The position numbers and the translations under genes were made by a program. The notes under the pieces were generated by a model. The model was not told the origin of the DNA. It saw only the letters and a list, made by a program, of their open reading frames with translations, and did no database searches. From Anaeromassilibacillus senegalensis (GTDB taxonomy: Bacteria; Bacillota; Clostridia; Oscillospirales; Acutalibacteraceae): a DNA stretch of 64,000 nt. Shown here one piece after another: positions 1 to 7,898 of this stretch (its first letter is position 1; the number at the start of each line of letters is the position of its first letter). The stretch spans positions 558,001-622,000 of the forward strand of contig NZ_LN868537.1 in assembly GCF_001261775.1 (NCBI RefSeq), given 5' to 3'.

Positions 1-940
1 TTCCCCGGTGTACCAGCATGTAGCCCCGTACATACAGGAAGCGGATGTTGCTGTAATCAATCAGGAAACGCCGCTGGCCGGTGACGTTTTGCCCCCCTCC
101 GGCTATCCCCGCTTTAATTCGCCGACCGAAGTGGGGGATGAACTGATTAAAATCGGATTTGATGTGATCAACCATGCCAACAATCATATACTGGATAAAG
201 GAGAACAAGGCGTCAAAGCGACGCTTGAGTATTGGAAGTCCAAAAGTATTCCGGTGGTTGGCGCCTACCAAAGCGACGCGGATATGGAAAATATCCGATT
301 GGTAGAGGTAAATGGCATTAAGACGGCGCATATCGGCGTGACCGAGATGACCAACGGCCTCCAGCTTCCCAAGGACACCCCGTACCATATCCTCTTGACG
401 AGCGAAACAGAACTTCTGGAAAGCATGATAACAAAAGCAAAATCCATGGCGGACGTCGTCGTCGTTTCTGTCCATTGGGGAAACGAATATACGCATAAGC
501 CGACCCAGAAGCAAACGGAACTGGCACAGCAAATGGTGGATTGGGGCGCCGATATCATTTTTGGCAACCACGCACATACACTCCAACCGCTCACGGTTTT
601 AAAGCGTGCGGACGGAACGGAGTGCCCGGTTGTTTATGCCCTGGGAAATTTTGTCTCCGCACAGGCGGACGGACTGAATATGGTTGCAGGTATGCTGCGC
701 ATCACGATGACCAAGGATTTTGAAACCGGAAAGACTGTGTTTACCGATATGCACTTTGAACCTATTGTGACGCATTACGGCAAAAATTTTCAGGACATTA
801 CCATTTATCCGCTCTCCGCGTATACGGAGGAATTGGCTTCTTCCCATGGAGTAAAGGCAAATACACCGAACTTCAGTCTATCATACATCCAGAATATCGT
901 CGACCATAACATTCCCAAAAAATATCTGACAAACGATTGA
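1..940 (+). CDS. CapA family protein (poly-gamma-glutamate/capsule type), 5' end missing
   Basis: The reading frame is already open at the left edge, so the N-terminus lies outside the window; the GTG at position 8 is probably an internal Val. About 312 residues are visible. The segments NQETPL, INHANNHILDKG, SVHWGNEYTH and GNHAHTLQPL are the metal-binding, metallophosphatase-like motifs of the CapA/PgsA family, whose members act at the cell surface in anionic polymer production. The substrate cannot be read from sequence. The stop codon overlaps the -35 box of the following FMN riboswitch promoter. Confidence 0.85.
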   Translation, partial: SPVYQHVAPYIQEADVAVINQETPLAGDVLPPSGYPRFNSPTEVGDELIKIGFDVINHANNHILDKGEQGVKATLEYWKSKSIPVVGAYQSDADMENIRLVEVNGIKTAHIGVTEMTNGLQLPKDTPYHILLTSETELLESMITKAKSMADVVVVSVHWGNEYTHKPTQKQTELAQQMVDWGADIIFGNHAHTLQPLTVLKRADGTECPVVYALGNFVSAQADGLNMVAGMLRITMTKDFETGKTVFTDMHFEPIVTHYGKNFQDITIYPLSAYTEELASSHGVKANTPNFSLSYIQNIVDHNIPKKYLTND

Positions 941-965
941 CAGGGAAAATCGTGCATGTTATAAT
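937..965 (+). promoter_or_regulatory. Sigma-A promoter of the ribU transcript
   Basis: TTGACA at 937-942 and TATAAT at 960-965, separated by exactly 17 bp: a consensus vegetative promoter. The -35 box overlaps the stop codon of the CapA-like gene. It starts the FMN riboswitch leader. Confidence 0.85.
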
Positions 966-983
966 ATTAACAAATTTAAGAGC

Positions 984-1113
984 TGTCTTCGGGGCGGGGT
1001 GTGATTCCCCACCGGCGGTAATGCGGCGTCAGCCGATGAGCCCGCGAGCGTAAGCTGATTTTGGTGAGATCCCAAAGCCGACGGTATAGTCCGGATGGAA
1101 GAAGAACCGCGCA
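984..1113 (+). ncRNA. FMN riboswitch (RFN element)
   Basis: Shows the conserved RFN blocks in order: the GGGGCGGGGTGTGATTCCCC region, ACCGGCGGTAAT, AGCCGATGAGCCCGCGAGCG, TGGTGAGATCCCAAAGCCGACGG split over two blocks, and TATAGTCCGGATGG. It lies between a consensus promoter and a riboflavin transporter gene and is followed by a terminator. FMN binding should favour that terminator. Confidence 0.96.
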
Positions 1114-1125
1114 TTTTTGCGTATC

Positions 1126-1160
1126 CTGCCCCGTGACGATTTGTCACGGGGCTTTTTTTC
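1126..1160 (+). terminator. FMN-riboswitch-controlled terminator
   Basis: GCCCCGTGAC pairs with GTCACGGGGC and is followed by a run of T. It sits between the RFN aptamer and the ribU ribosome binding site, as expected for transcriptional attenuation. Confidence 0.88.
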
Positions 1161-1190
1161 GTAGACAGCCCAACAAAAGGAGAGGTTTCT

Positions 1191-1760
1191 ATGAAAACAA
1201 ACACCAAATCCAACATTGTCCGTATGGCGCAGATGGGCATGCTGGCCGCCATCGCGCTGGTTCTTGTCACGGTGACGCAGTTCCCGCTCATTCCGGCGGC
1301 GCCGTTTATGAAGTACGATATGGCAGACGTCCCGATCCTGATGGGTACCCTGCTGTTTGGTACCGTTCCAGGGTTGGTGATCCTGTTTGTCGTTTCCCTC
1401 GTACAGGCGTTTCTGCTGGGTGGCGACGGTTGGGTGGGCCTTATCATGCATGTTGCTGCTTCCGGCGTACTTGTGGTATTGGTCGGGCAGTTCTCACGCT
1501 GGCATCACAAGACCGGCGAAACGATTCTGGGGATGGTTTTGGGAACCTTGGGGATGACCGCCATGATGATCCCGATGAACTTGCTGCTGACCGGGTATTT
1601 TCAGGGTGTCCCGATGCAGGCAATTATAGATATGATTCTTCCGGTTATTATCCCGTTTAACCTGATCAAAGCATCCTTAAACTGTGTCATCACGGGCGTC
1701 TTGTTTAAAGCATTGCAGCCGTTTGTGCGCCGGAATAAAAGTATGGTGGGACAGCAGTAA
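1191..1760 (+). CDS. ribU: Riboflavin ECF transporter S component RibU
   Basis: A 189-aa membrane protein with about five to six hydrophobic segments, the usual size for an ECF S component. The N-terminal region MAQMGMLAAIALVLVTV and the conserved FMKYDMADVPILMG block are typical of RibU. It would bind riboflavin and work with a shared EcfA/A'/T module that is not in this window. The start follows a GGAGAGG-type ribosome binding site. Control by the FMN riboswitch directly upstream supports the substrate call. It is transcribed as a single gene. Confidence 0.93.
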   Translation: MKTNTKSNIVRMAQMGMLAAIALVLVTVTQFPLIPAAPFMKYDMADVPILMGTLLFGTVPGLVILFVVSLVQAFLLGGDGWVGLIMHVAASGVLVVLVGQFSRWHHKTGETILGMVLGTLGMTAMMIPMNLLLTGYFQGVPMQAIIDMILPVIIPFNLIKASLNCVITGVLFKALQPFVRRNKSMVGQQ

Positions 1761-1817
1761 GTGCAAAGCATCTGATTTTTTGTCGAATAGAATAGGAATA
1801 TTTCCTACATTTGCACA

Positions 1818-1846
1818 TTTACAGGGATGATCGTTTGTGTTATAGT
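1818..1846 (+). promoter_or_regulatory. Promoter of the metK transcript
   Basis: TTTACA at 1818-1823 and TATAGT at 1841-1846 with a 17-bp spacer, immediately before the SAM riboswitch. Confidence 0.7.
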
Positions 1847-1868
1847 AAATACCATCAACTGAATATGT

Positions 1869-1972
1869 CCTTATCAAGAGCGACGGAGGGAACAGGCCCT
1901 GTGATGTCCGGCAACCTGCCGCAACGGCAAGGTGCTAAATCCTGCGGGTAAACCGAAAGATGAGGTTGCTGA
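1869..1972 (+). ncRNA. SAM-I (S-box) riboswitch
   Basis: Contains the S-box signature: CTTATCAAGAGCGACGGAGG at the 5' end, GATGTCCGGCAACCTGCC, GGTGCTAAATCCTGC and AGATGAGG. A Rho-independent terminator and metK follow. SAM binding should stop transcription into metK, giving product feedback. Confidence 0.96.
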
Positions 1973-2003
1973 CAAGCCGCTCGGTTTCCGGGCGGCTTTT
2001 TTA
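1973..2003 (+). terminator. S-box-controlled terminator
   Basis: AAGCCGC pairs with GCGGCTT and a run of T follows. It lies directly after the SAM-I aptamer and before metK. Confidence 0.85.
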
Positions 2004-2067
2004 GACGCAAAATTCAATTTAGGAACTCAACCGGGACATATGGCAGAATATCAGGAGGTTTTATAGT

Positions 2068-3252
2068 ATGGCAAAGTATTTCTTTTCATCGGAGTCGGTG
2101 ACGGAAGGGCATCCGGACAAGCTGTGCGACCAGATTTCCGACGCGGTTCTGGATGCGATTTTGGAGAAAGATCCAAAGGCGCATGTGGCCTGTGAGGTGA
2201 CCGCCACCACGGGAATGCTGCACATTATGGGGGAAATTTCCACCGACTGTTACGTGGATATCGCGTCGATTGCGCGCGAGGTGGCAATTGATGTGGGATA
2301 CAAAAGCAACCGCTATGGCTTTGACGGCAATACCTGCGGCGTAATCACGTCCATCGACGTGCAGTCTCCGGATATTGCGATGGGCGTCAATGCGTCCTAT
2401 GAGATGCAAAACGGCGAAGGGCAAGACGAATTTGACCAGATTGGCGCGGGAGACCAGGGCATGATGTTTGGTTTTGCGTGTGATGAAACGCCGGAGCTGA
2501 TGCCCTTGGCGATCTCGCTGGCGCACAAGGTCTGCAAGCGTCTGAGTGAAGTGCGTAAGAACGGCCAGTTTCCGTATCTGCGTCCCGACGGCAAGGCTCA
2601 GGTGACGATCGAATATGAGGACGGCGCTCCGGTGCGCGTCGACACCGTCGTGCTCTCTACCCAGCACAGCCCGGATGTCTCATTGGAAGAAATCCGGGCG
2701 GATGTACTCGAACACGTGATCAAAAAAGCCATTCCGGAAAAATGGCTGGATGAGCGCACCAAGTATTATATTAATCCCACAGGACGTTTTGTGGTAGGCG
2801 GCCCGGCTGGCGATACGGGCCTGACCGGCAGAAAGATCATCGTGGATACGTACGGCGGTTACGGACGCCACGGCGGCGGCGCGTTCTCCGGCAAGGATCC
2901 GACCAAGGTGGACCGTTCCGGCGCTTACGCGGCGCGTCATGTGGCAAAGAACATCGTTGCGGCGGGCTTGGCGAAAAAATGCGAGGTACAGCTGGCCTAT
3001 GCGATCGGTGTAGCGCATCCGATCTCCATCGCAGTGGATACCTATGGAACATCCGCCTATTCCAGCGAACAGCTGGAGAATGCGGTGCGCAAGGTATTCG
3101 ATCTGCGCCCTGCGGCCATCATCCGCAATTTTGATCTCTGCAGGCCGATTTACCGGCAAATTGCCAACTATGGACAGATCGGCCGCGAAGAGCTGAACCT
3201 GCCCTGGGAACAGAGGGACAAAGTGGATGCACTGAAAGCGGCGCTGCAATAA
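2068..3252 (+). CDS. metK: S-adenosylmethionine synthetase
   Basis: A 394-aa cytosolic enzyme that makes SAM from methionine and ATP. The N-terminal [20 protein letters not shown] block, the methionine-loop motif [12 protein letters not shown] and the phosphate-binding GGGAFSGKD motif are all present, and the length is standard for MetK. The start is the ATG after an AGGAGG ribosome binding site. Its own product regulates it through the S-box upstream. The metF/metH and metY genes a few kilobases away on the other strand supply the methionine. Confidence 0.98.
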   Translation: MAKYFFSSESVTEGHPDKLCDQISDAVLDAILEKDPKAHVACEVTATTGMLHIMGEISTDCYVDIASIAREVAIDVGYKSNRYGFDGNTCGVITSIDVQSPDIAMGVNASYEMQNGEGQDEFDQIGAGDQGMMFGFACDETPELMPLAISLAHKVCKRLSEVRKNGQFPYLRPDGKAQVTIEYEDGAPVRVDTVVLSTQHSPDVSLEEIRADVLEHVIKKAIPEKWLDERTKYYINPTGRFVVGGPAGDTGLTGRKIIVDTYGGYGRHGGGAFSGKDPTKVDRSGAYAARHVAKNIVAAGLAKKCEVQLAYAIGVAHPISIAVDTYGTSAYSSEQLENAVRKVFDLRPAAIIRNFDLCRPIYRQIANYGQIGREELNLPWEQRDKVDALKAALQ

Positions 3253-3278
3253 GGTTTGTTTATAAATTTCATGCGCGG

Positions 3279-3317
3279 AAATCACCTTGCCACATAGAAT
3301 GTGGTGAGGTGATTTTT
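3279..3317 (+). terminator. metK terminator that also carries the next gene's ribosome binding site
   Basis: The arms AAATCACCTTGCCACAT (from 3279) and ATGTGGTGAGGTGATTTTTT (ending 3317) form a long hairpin with a T tail. The 3' arm contains GAGGTGAT, the only good ribosome binding site for the ATG at 3319, so that site is paired whenever the hairpin forms. Confidence 0.8.
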
Positions 3318-3318
3318 T

Positions 3319-3672
3319 ATGTGGGGACTGTTTTTCAAAGTCGTATTGGTCTTGCTGGCGATTGTCGGCGTCATGGAGCTGTTTCGGTCTTTCTTTTTCT
3401 GGCTGCTCCGCACCAAGAACAGCGGGAAGATTTACTGGGTACTCTCCTTTAAAGGGCATGATGAAGAAGCGGAAATCGCGCTGAAGAATGCAATTGAAAA
3501 ATTGCGGTGGTTTGGCGGGACACAGGAAAAAGAAATTGTCTGTATTGACCGGGGAATGGATGAGGAAACAAAAGAAATTTGCACGATGATCTGTGAAGAA
3601 ACACCCGGCATGGAACTTTATGAGCCGGAAGAAGCGGCGGAAAGGCTCGCACAAGAGTTTGCAAATACATAG
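3319..3672 (+). CDS. Small membrane-anchored protein of unknown function
   Basis: 117 aa. Residues 4-27 form one hydrophobic segment, followed by a soluble, charged C-terminal part rich in Glu (EEETKEICTMICEETPG region). I do not recognise the family. The tail has alternating segments that look like a small alpha/beta fold, which would face the cytoplasm if the N-terminal helix is inserted N-out. The start is fixed by the GAGGTGA site inside the metK terminator arm. The gene stands between metK and recD2 on the same strand. Confidence 0.7.
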   Translation: MWGLFFKVVLVLLAIVGVMELFRSFFFWLLRTKNSGKIYWVLSFKGHDEEAEIALKNAIEKLRWFGGTQEKEIVCIDRGMDEETKEICTMICEETPGMELYEPEEAAERLAQEFANT

Positions 3673-3761
3673 AAAATCGATTATACTAAAGTTTTGGAGA
3701 ACCTTATAAAAACATGGGGACGTATCAGGCAAAAGCCCGCTGCGCCGGAAGGATTTTGAGG

Positions 3762-5993
3762 ATGCATAAAGAGACGCTTTTGGAAATGACCGGGTCAATC
3801 GACCGGATTGTCTTCCGAAATGAAAAGAATGGATATACCGTGTTGGAAATGAACAACGGGGAAGAGCTGGTCACTGTGGTAGGGACCATGCCGTGGGTCA
3901 GCGCGGGCGAAGAGCTGCGCGTGATCGGTAATTGGAGCAGTCATCCCACTTTTGGCACGCAGTTCAAGGTGGAGACGTTCGAGCGTTCCAAACCGGCCAC
4001 AGCGGCCGCCATGCTGAAATATCTGTCTTCCGGCACAATCAAGGGCGTGGGGGCGGCGACCGCCGCCCGCATTGTCGATACCTTTGGGGACAACACACTG
4101 CATATTCTGGAAAACGAACCGCAGCGCTTGTGTACTATCAAAGGAATCACAAAGTCCAAGGCCCTGAAAATTGGGGAGGAGTTTCAGCGCGCGCATGGGA
4201 TCCGGGAGATGATGCTTTACTTCAGCGGTTATGGCATTACGCCGGAGGAGGCGGTGCGTATCTGGAAGCAATTTGGCGCACAGGCTGCGGACCGCGTACA
4301 GGAAAACCCATATTGTCTCTGTGAAGAAGGGCTGAACATTGGATTTAGCCGGGCAGACGATATCGCGGCCTCCATGGAGCGTCCGCAGGACGACGTCTGC
4401 CGTTTGCGCGCAGGGATCGTATTTGTTTTAAAACACAATGTCAACAATGGACATACCTGCCTGCCTGCGGAAAAGCTGATTACGGCGGCTTCCGGCATGC
4501 TGGGTGTAGAAACCGCCTTGACGGAAGAAGCGCTGGAGCAGCTTAAGCAGGACGGCTCCGTGTTATCCCAGCCGCTCAAGGGGAAGGAATTTATTTTCAT
4601 CCCGAAGTTGCACCGTTCAGAAGTATATATCGCGGGACGAATGCAGATGCTGCTGTGCTATCCCGCGCCGCCGATTGTGGGAATCGATCAATATGTTTCT
4701 GCGATGGAGCGGGAGTGCGGCATTCAGTACGCCGAGCTGCAAAAGCTGGCAATCAAAGAGGCGTTGTCCAAGGGCATGCTGATTCTGACAGGCGGTCCCG
4801 GTACCGGCAAAACGACCACACTGCATGCGATTATCCGGATTCTGGAGATGAAGGGCGAAAAGGTTCTGCTGGCAGCCCCCACGGGACGTGCGGCAAAACG
4901 AATGGCGGATTTGACCGGTAAAGAAGCCAAAACGCTGCACCGGCTGCTGCAAGTGGAGTGGGACGACAATGACGTCCCCGTCTTTTCCCGCAATGAGAAA
5001 AATGCGCTGGACTGCGACGTCCTGGTAATAGACGAGCTGTCCATGGTGGATGTTACGGTTTTTGAAGCGGTTTTGCGGGCCTTGCCGCTGGGCTGCCGTT
5101 TGATTCTGGTAGGGGACAGCGACCAGCTGTCCAGCGTGGGCCCCGGCAATATCCTGGGTGATTTGATCGCTTCCGAGCGGTTTCCGGTGGTGCGCCTGAA
5201 TGAGATTTTCCGGCAGTCGATGGAGAGCCTGATTGTGACCAATGCGCATCGGATTGTGTCCGGAGAGATGCCGGAACTCCGTGTGCATTCCAGCGATTTT
5301 TTCTTCCTTCCGTTTAACGACGCACAGGAAATTGCGTCCACGATCGTGGACCTGTGCAATCGCCGGCTTCCCGCCAGCTATGGATATTCCCCCATGACGG
5401 ACATCCAGGTCCTGTGCCCGGGCAGGAAGGGAGAACTGGGTACCAACGAGATGAACCGGCGGTTGCAGGCCATACTGAATCCGCCGGACAAAAAGAAAAA
5501 AGAGGCGATGATTAATGGCGTCCTGTTCCGGGAAGGCGATAAGGTCATGCAGGTTAAGAACAATTACGACCTCACCTGGAACAAATCGGATGGGACTACA
5601 GGAGAGGGCGTATTCAACGGCGATATGGGCATTCTATACGACATTGACCGCAACGCGTCCGTGCTCACGGTCCTGATGGACGACGACCGTCTGGTTTTAT
5701 ATGAGTTTGAGGCGGCGACCGAACTGGAGCTGGCCTATGCGATGACAGTACACAAAAGCCAGGGCAACGAGTTCCCGGCTGTGGTAATCCCCATGTTCTC
5801 CGGACCGCCGCAGCTCTGTTACCGCAACCTGCTTTACACTGCCATTACGCGCGCCAAAACCCTGTTGGTATTGGTTGGCACGCAGAGAACGGTACAGGCG
5901 ATGGTGGCAAATGCTCGCAAAACCAGGCGATATTCCGGCTTGCTTTCTTTCCTCACCAATGAAGAGGAGCTGCAACAAGGGCTGATTCTATGA
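3762..5993 (+). CDS. recD2: RecD2-type ATP-dependent DNA helicase
   Basis: 743 aa from the ATG at 3762, chosen because GGAAGG lies nine bases upstream; an in-frame ATG at 3714 has poor spacing. The N-terminal OB-like and helix-hairpin-helix region is typical of RecD2 (formerly YrrC). It is followed by Walker A (GGPGTGKTT), Walker B (VIDELSMVD) and the superfamily 1 motif near AYAMTVHKSQG. The enzyme is a 5'-3' helicase acting in DNA repair and replication-fork metabolism outside RecBCD. It overlaps comF by four bases, so the two are translationally coupled. Confidence 0.95.
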   Translation: MHKETLLEMTGSIDRIVFRNEKNGYTVLEMNNGEELVTVVGTMPWVSAGEELRVIGNWSSHPTFGTQFKVETFERSKPATAAAMLKYLSSGTIKGVGAATAARIVDTFGDNTLHILENEPQRLCTIKGITKSKALKIGEEFQRAHGIREMMLYFSGYGITPEEAVRIWKQFGAQAADRVQENPYCLCEEGLNIGFSRADDIAASMERPQDDVCRLRAGIVFVLKHNVNNGHTCLPAEKLITAASGMLGVETALTEEALEQLKQDGSVLSQPLKGKEFIFIPKLHRSEVYIAGRMQMLLCYPAPPIVGIDQYVSAMERECGIQYAELQKLAIKEALSKGMLILTGGPGTGKTTTLHAIIRILEMKGEKVLLAAPTGRAAKRMADLTGKEAKTLHRLLQVEWDDNDVPVFSRNEKNALDCDVLVIDELSMVDVTVFEAVLRALPLGCRLILVGDSDQLSSVGPGNILGDLIASERFPVVRLNEIFRQSMESLIVTNAHRIVSGEMPELRVHSSDFFFLPFNDAQEIASTIVDLCNRRLPASYGYSPMTDIQVLCPGRKGELGTNEMNRRLQAILNPPDKKKKEAMINGVLFREGDKVMQVKNNYDLTWNKSDGTTGEGVFNGDMGILYDIDRNASVLTVLMDDDRLVLYEFEAATELELAYAMTVHKSQGNEFPAVVIPMFSGPPQLCYRNLLYTAITRAKTLLVLVGTQRTVQAMVANARKTRRYSGLLSFLTNEEELQQGLIL

Positions 5994-6682
5994 AACACCT
6001 GCAAAAAACAAGGAAAAAAAGACGTGGGTCATTCTTTTCTTTGCTGATTAACATGCTGTTTCCACCGCACTGTGTGTTTTGTGACGAGGTGACATATCCC
6101 GACTGTCCAGTCTGTGCAACGTGTGCCAGGGAGGTCCAGCGAGTCCACAAGCTCAGTCGTTTAAACGAAAGCGCCGATGGAAAGGTCGTTTGGTGTGTGG
6201 CACCGTATCTCTATGAAGGAAAGGTCCGAGGTTCTATCCTGCGCTTTAAGTTTTATGGTTGCCGGGAGCACGCGCCGGTCTATGCAAAAGGAATCTGCGA
6301 GGAGCTGGCGGAACAGAAGTTTTTGAGCCGGATGGATATTGTGACGGCAGTGCCGCTTTCCAAGCGCCGTATGCGTACACGGGGTTACAACCAGTCCGCG
6401 CTGGTGGCAAAAGAGGCCGCGCAGCTTTTGGAACTGCCCTATCGGGACATACTGGAGAAATATAAAGAAAACAGGATTCAACATGAGCTGGACCGCCGGA
6501 ACAGGGCGAAAAATGTCCGCGGTGTGTATCGGATTTTGCCGGGTGAGGAGATCACAGGAAAGCAAATCCTTTTAATTGATGACATTATGACGACCGGCGC
6601 AACGTTGCAGGAATGCGCAGAAGTTCTGCTGCGCGAGGGGGCGGCGTCTGTCTTATGTGCGGTAATCGCCGTGGTGCCATAA
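5990..6682 (+). CDS. comF: ComF family phosphoribosyltransferase-like protein
   Basis: 230 aa. An N-terminal Cys cluster (CVFCDEVTYPDCPVCATC) resembles the zinc ribbon of ComF, and the C-terminal part has the PRPP-binding loop LLIDDIMTTGATL. ComF proteins are needed for DNA uptake in competent Bacillus and are widespread in bacteria without shown competence. The start overlaps the recD2 stop (ATGA), giving a DNA-metabolism pair. The actual role here is not shown by the sequence. Confidence 0.92.
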   Translation: MKHLQKTRKKRRGSFFSLLINMLFPPHCVFCDEVTYPDCPVCATCAREVQRVHKLSRLNESADGKVVWCVAPYLYEGKVRGSILRFKFYGCREHAPVYAKGICEELAEQKFLSRMDIVTAVPLSKRRMRTRGYNQSALVAKEAAQLLELPYRDILEKYKENRIQHELDRRNRAKNVRGVYRILPGEEITGKQILLIDDIMTTGATLQECAEVLLREGAASVLCAVIAVVP

Positions 6683-6690
6683 GATGTTTG

Positions 6691-6719
6691 TTGAAAACTT
6701 TTTACGGATGCATTATAAT
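6691..6719 (+). promoter_or_regulatory. Sigma-A promoter of the mreB-like gene
   Basis: TTGAAA at 6691-6696 and TATAAT at 6714-6719 with a 17-bp spacer, just after the comF stop codon. The gene therefore has its own promoter. Confidence 0.85.
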
Positions 6720-6790
6720 AAAAGCCTACTCGTGTACAATAGTCAGTAGGGGTATAGAATATATGGGATTTTGATTGGAAGTGATTGTTA

Positions 6791-7816
6791 ATGCTTGGAA
6801 CAGACATTGCAATAGACCTGGGTACATCCACGACAAAAATTTATCTGGATGGAAAAGGGATTATTTTAAAAGAGCCCTCGGCAGTCGCGTTTAATGTGGA
6901 AACTGAAGAAGTGGTTGCCATTGGCAAGGAAGCCTATGCGATGGTGGGACGTACCTCGGACCGCGTCGATGTTGTGCAGCCGCTCTGTAACGGCGTCATT
7001 TCAAATTTTGACATGGCGCAATACCTGATTGGCCATTACATTAAAAAAATCAGCGGCAGCAAGGTGTTTATGCCCCGCGTGGTGGTCAGCGTCCCTTCGC
7101 TGATTACAGAGGTGGAAAAGCGCGCGGTCGTAGATGTAATCAGCGCCGCGGGTGTGCGAAAAATCTGCCTGATCGAGGAGCCGGTGGCAGCGGCGATGGG
7201 AGCTGGTGTGGATATTTCAACGCCGCATGGAACGCTGATTGTGGATATTGGCGGCGGTACGACGGATATGGCGGTGCTTTCCCTCAGCGGTATTGCCATT
7301 TCCCGCTCCATCAAAACGGCTGGCAATACGTTTGATGAGGCAATCATAAAATATATCCGCAGGAAGTATAATCTGATCATCGGCAAACGCATGGCGGAGG
7401 AAGTAAAAATTGCGATTGGCTGCGTGTATCCGCGCAAAGAAATGGTTAAGCACCGCGTGAAGGGTAGGAACGCCATGACGGGCCTGCCGCAGTGGGCGGA
7501 TATTTCCTGTGACGAGATGCTGGAGGCGCTGATTGAGCCCGCTATGGCCATTATCCGGACGGTGCAGGAAATGCTGGAGAAAACGCCGCCGGAATTGATG
7601 GGCGACGTCTACACGGACGGAATTATCCTGTCGGGCGGCTCTTCGCAGCTCTACGGGTTTGACCGCCTGATTTCCAAAAAGGCGAAGATGCCGGTCCATA
7701 TTGCGGAAGAACCGGATATTTGCGTGGCACTGGGCGCGGGAAAAGCAATCCCTTATATTGAAGATATAGAAAACAAGGCGTATGGTGTATTGAACCCGTT
7801 AAGTGCGGCCTATTAA
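6791..7816 (+). CDS. MreB/Mbl-like rod-shape actin homologue
   Basis: 341 aa, starting at the ATG at 6791 with GGAAGTGA six bases upstream; a TTG two codons earlier is less well placed. Actin-fold motifs are visible: phosphate 1 (DLGTSTTKIYL), phosphate 2 (LIVDIGGGTTDMAV) and the adenosine motif (GIILSGGSSQLYG). MreB-type filaments guide lateral wall synthesis under the membrane. It is monocistronic and has no mreC/mreD partners, which fits an Mbl or MreBH-type paralogue better than the mre operon copy. A strong terminator follows. Confidence 0.9.
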   Translation: MLGTDIAIDLGTSTTKIYLDGKGIILKEPSAVAFNVETEEVVAIGKEAYAMVGRTSDRVDVVQPLCNGVISNFDMAQYLIGHYIKKISGSKVFMPRVVVSVPSLITEVEKRAVVDVISAAGVRKICLIEEPVAAAMGAGVDISTPHGTLIVDIGGGTTDMAVLSLSGIAISRSIKTAGNTFDEAIIKYIRRKYNLIIGKRMAEEVKIAIGCVYPRKEMVKHRVKGRNAMTGLPQWADISCDEMLEALIEPAMAIIRTVQEMLEKTPPELMGDVYTDGIILSGGSSQLYGFDRLISKKAKMPVHIAEEPDICVALGAGKAIPYIEDIENKAYGVLNPLSAAY

Positions 7817-7819
7817 GAT

Positions 7820-7860
7820 TAAAAAAACCGTCTGATCGATCGATCAGACGGTTTTTTTGT
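7820..7860. terminator. Bidirectional terminator between the mreB-like gene and metH
   Basis: A perfect palindrome: the AAAAAACCGTCTGATC arm mirrors GATCAGACGGTTTTTT, with A and T tails on both sides. It can serve both converging genes. Confidence 0.92.
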
Positions 7861-7898
7861 TTAACATGGAAAGCCTTTGGCTGAACCGGCGGCTTGAT

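Noticed and set aside
1061..1660. 199-codon plus-strand frame starting inside the FMN riboswitch
   Set aside because: It runs through the aptamer and terminator in a different frame from ribU.
2680..3798. 372-codon minus-strand frame opposite metK and its neighbour
   Set aside because: It crosses three real genes and two regulatory regions and has a composition unlike a protein.
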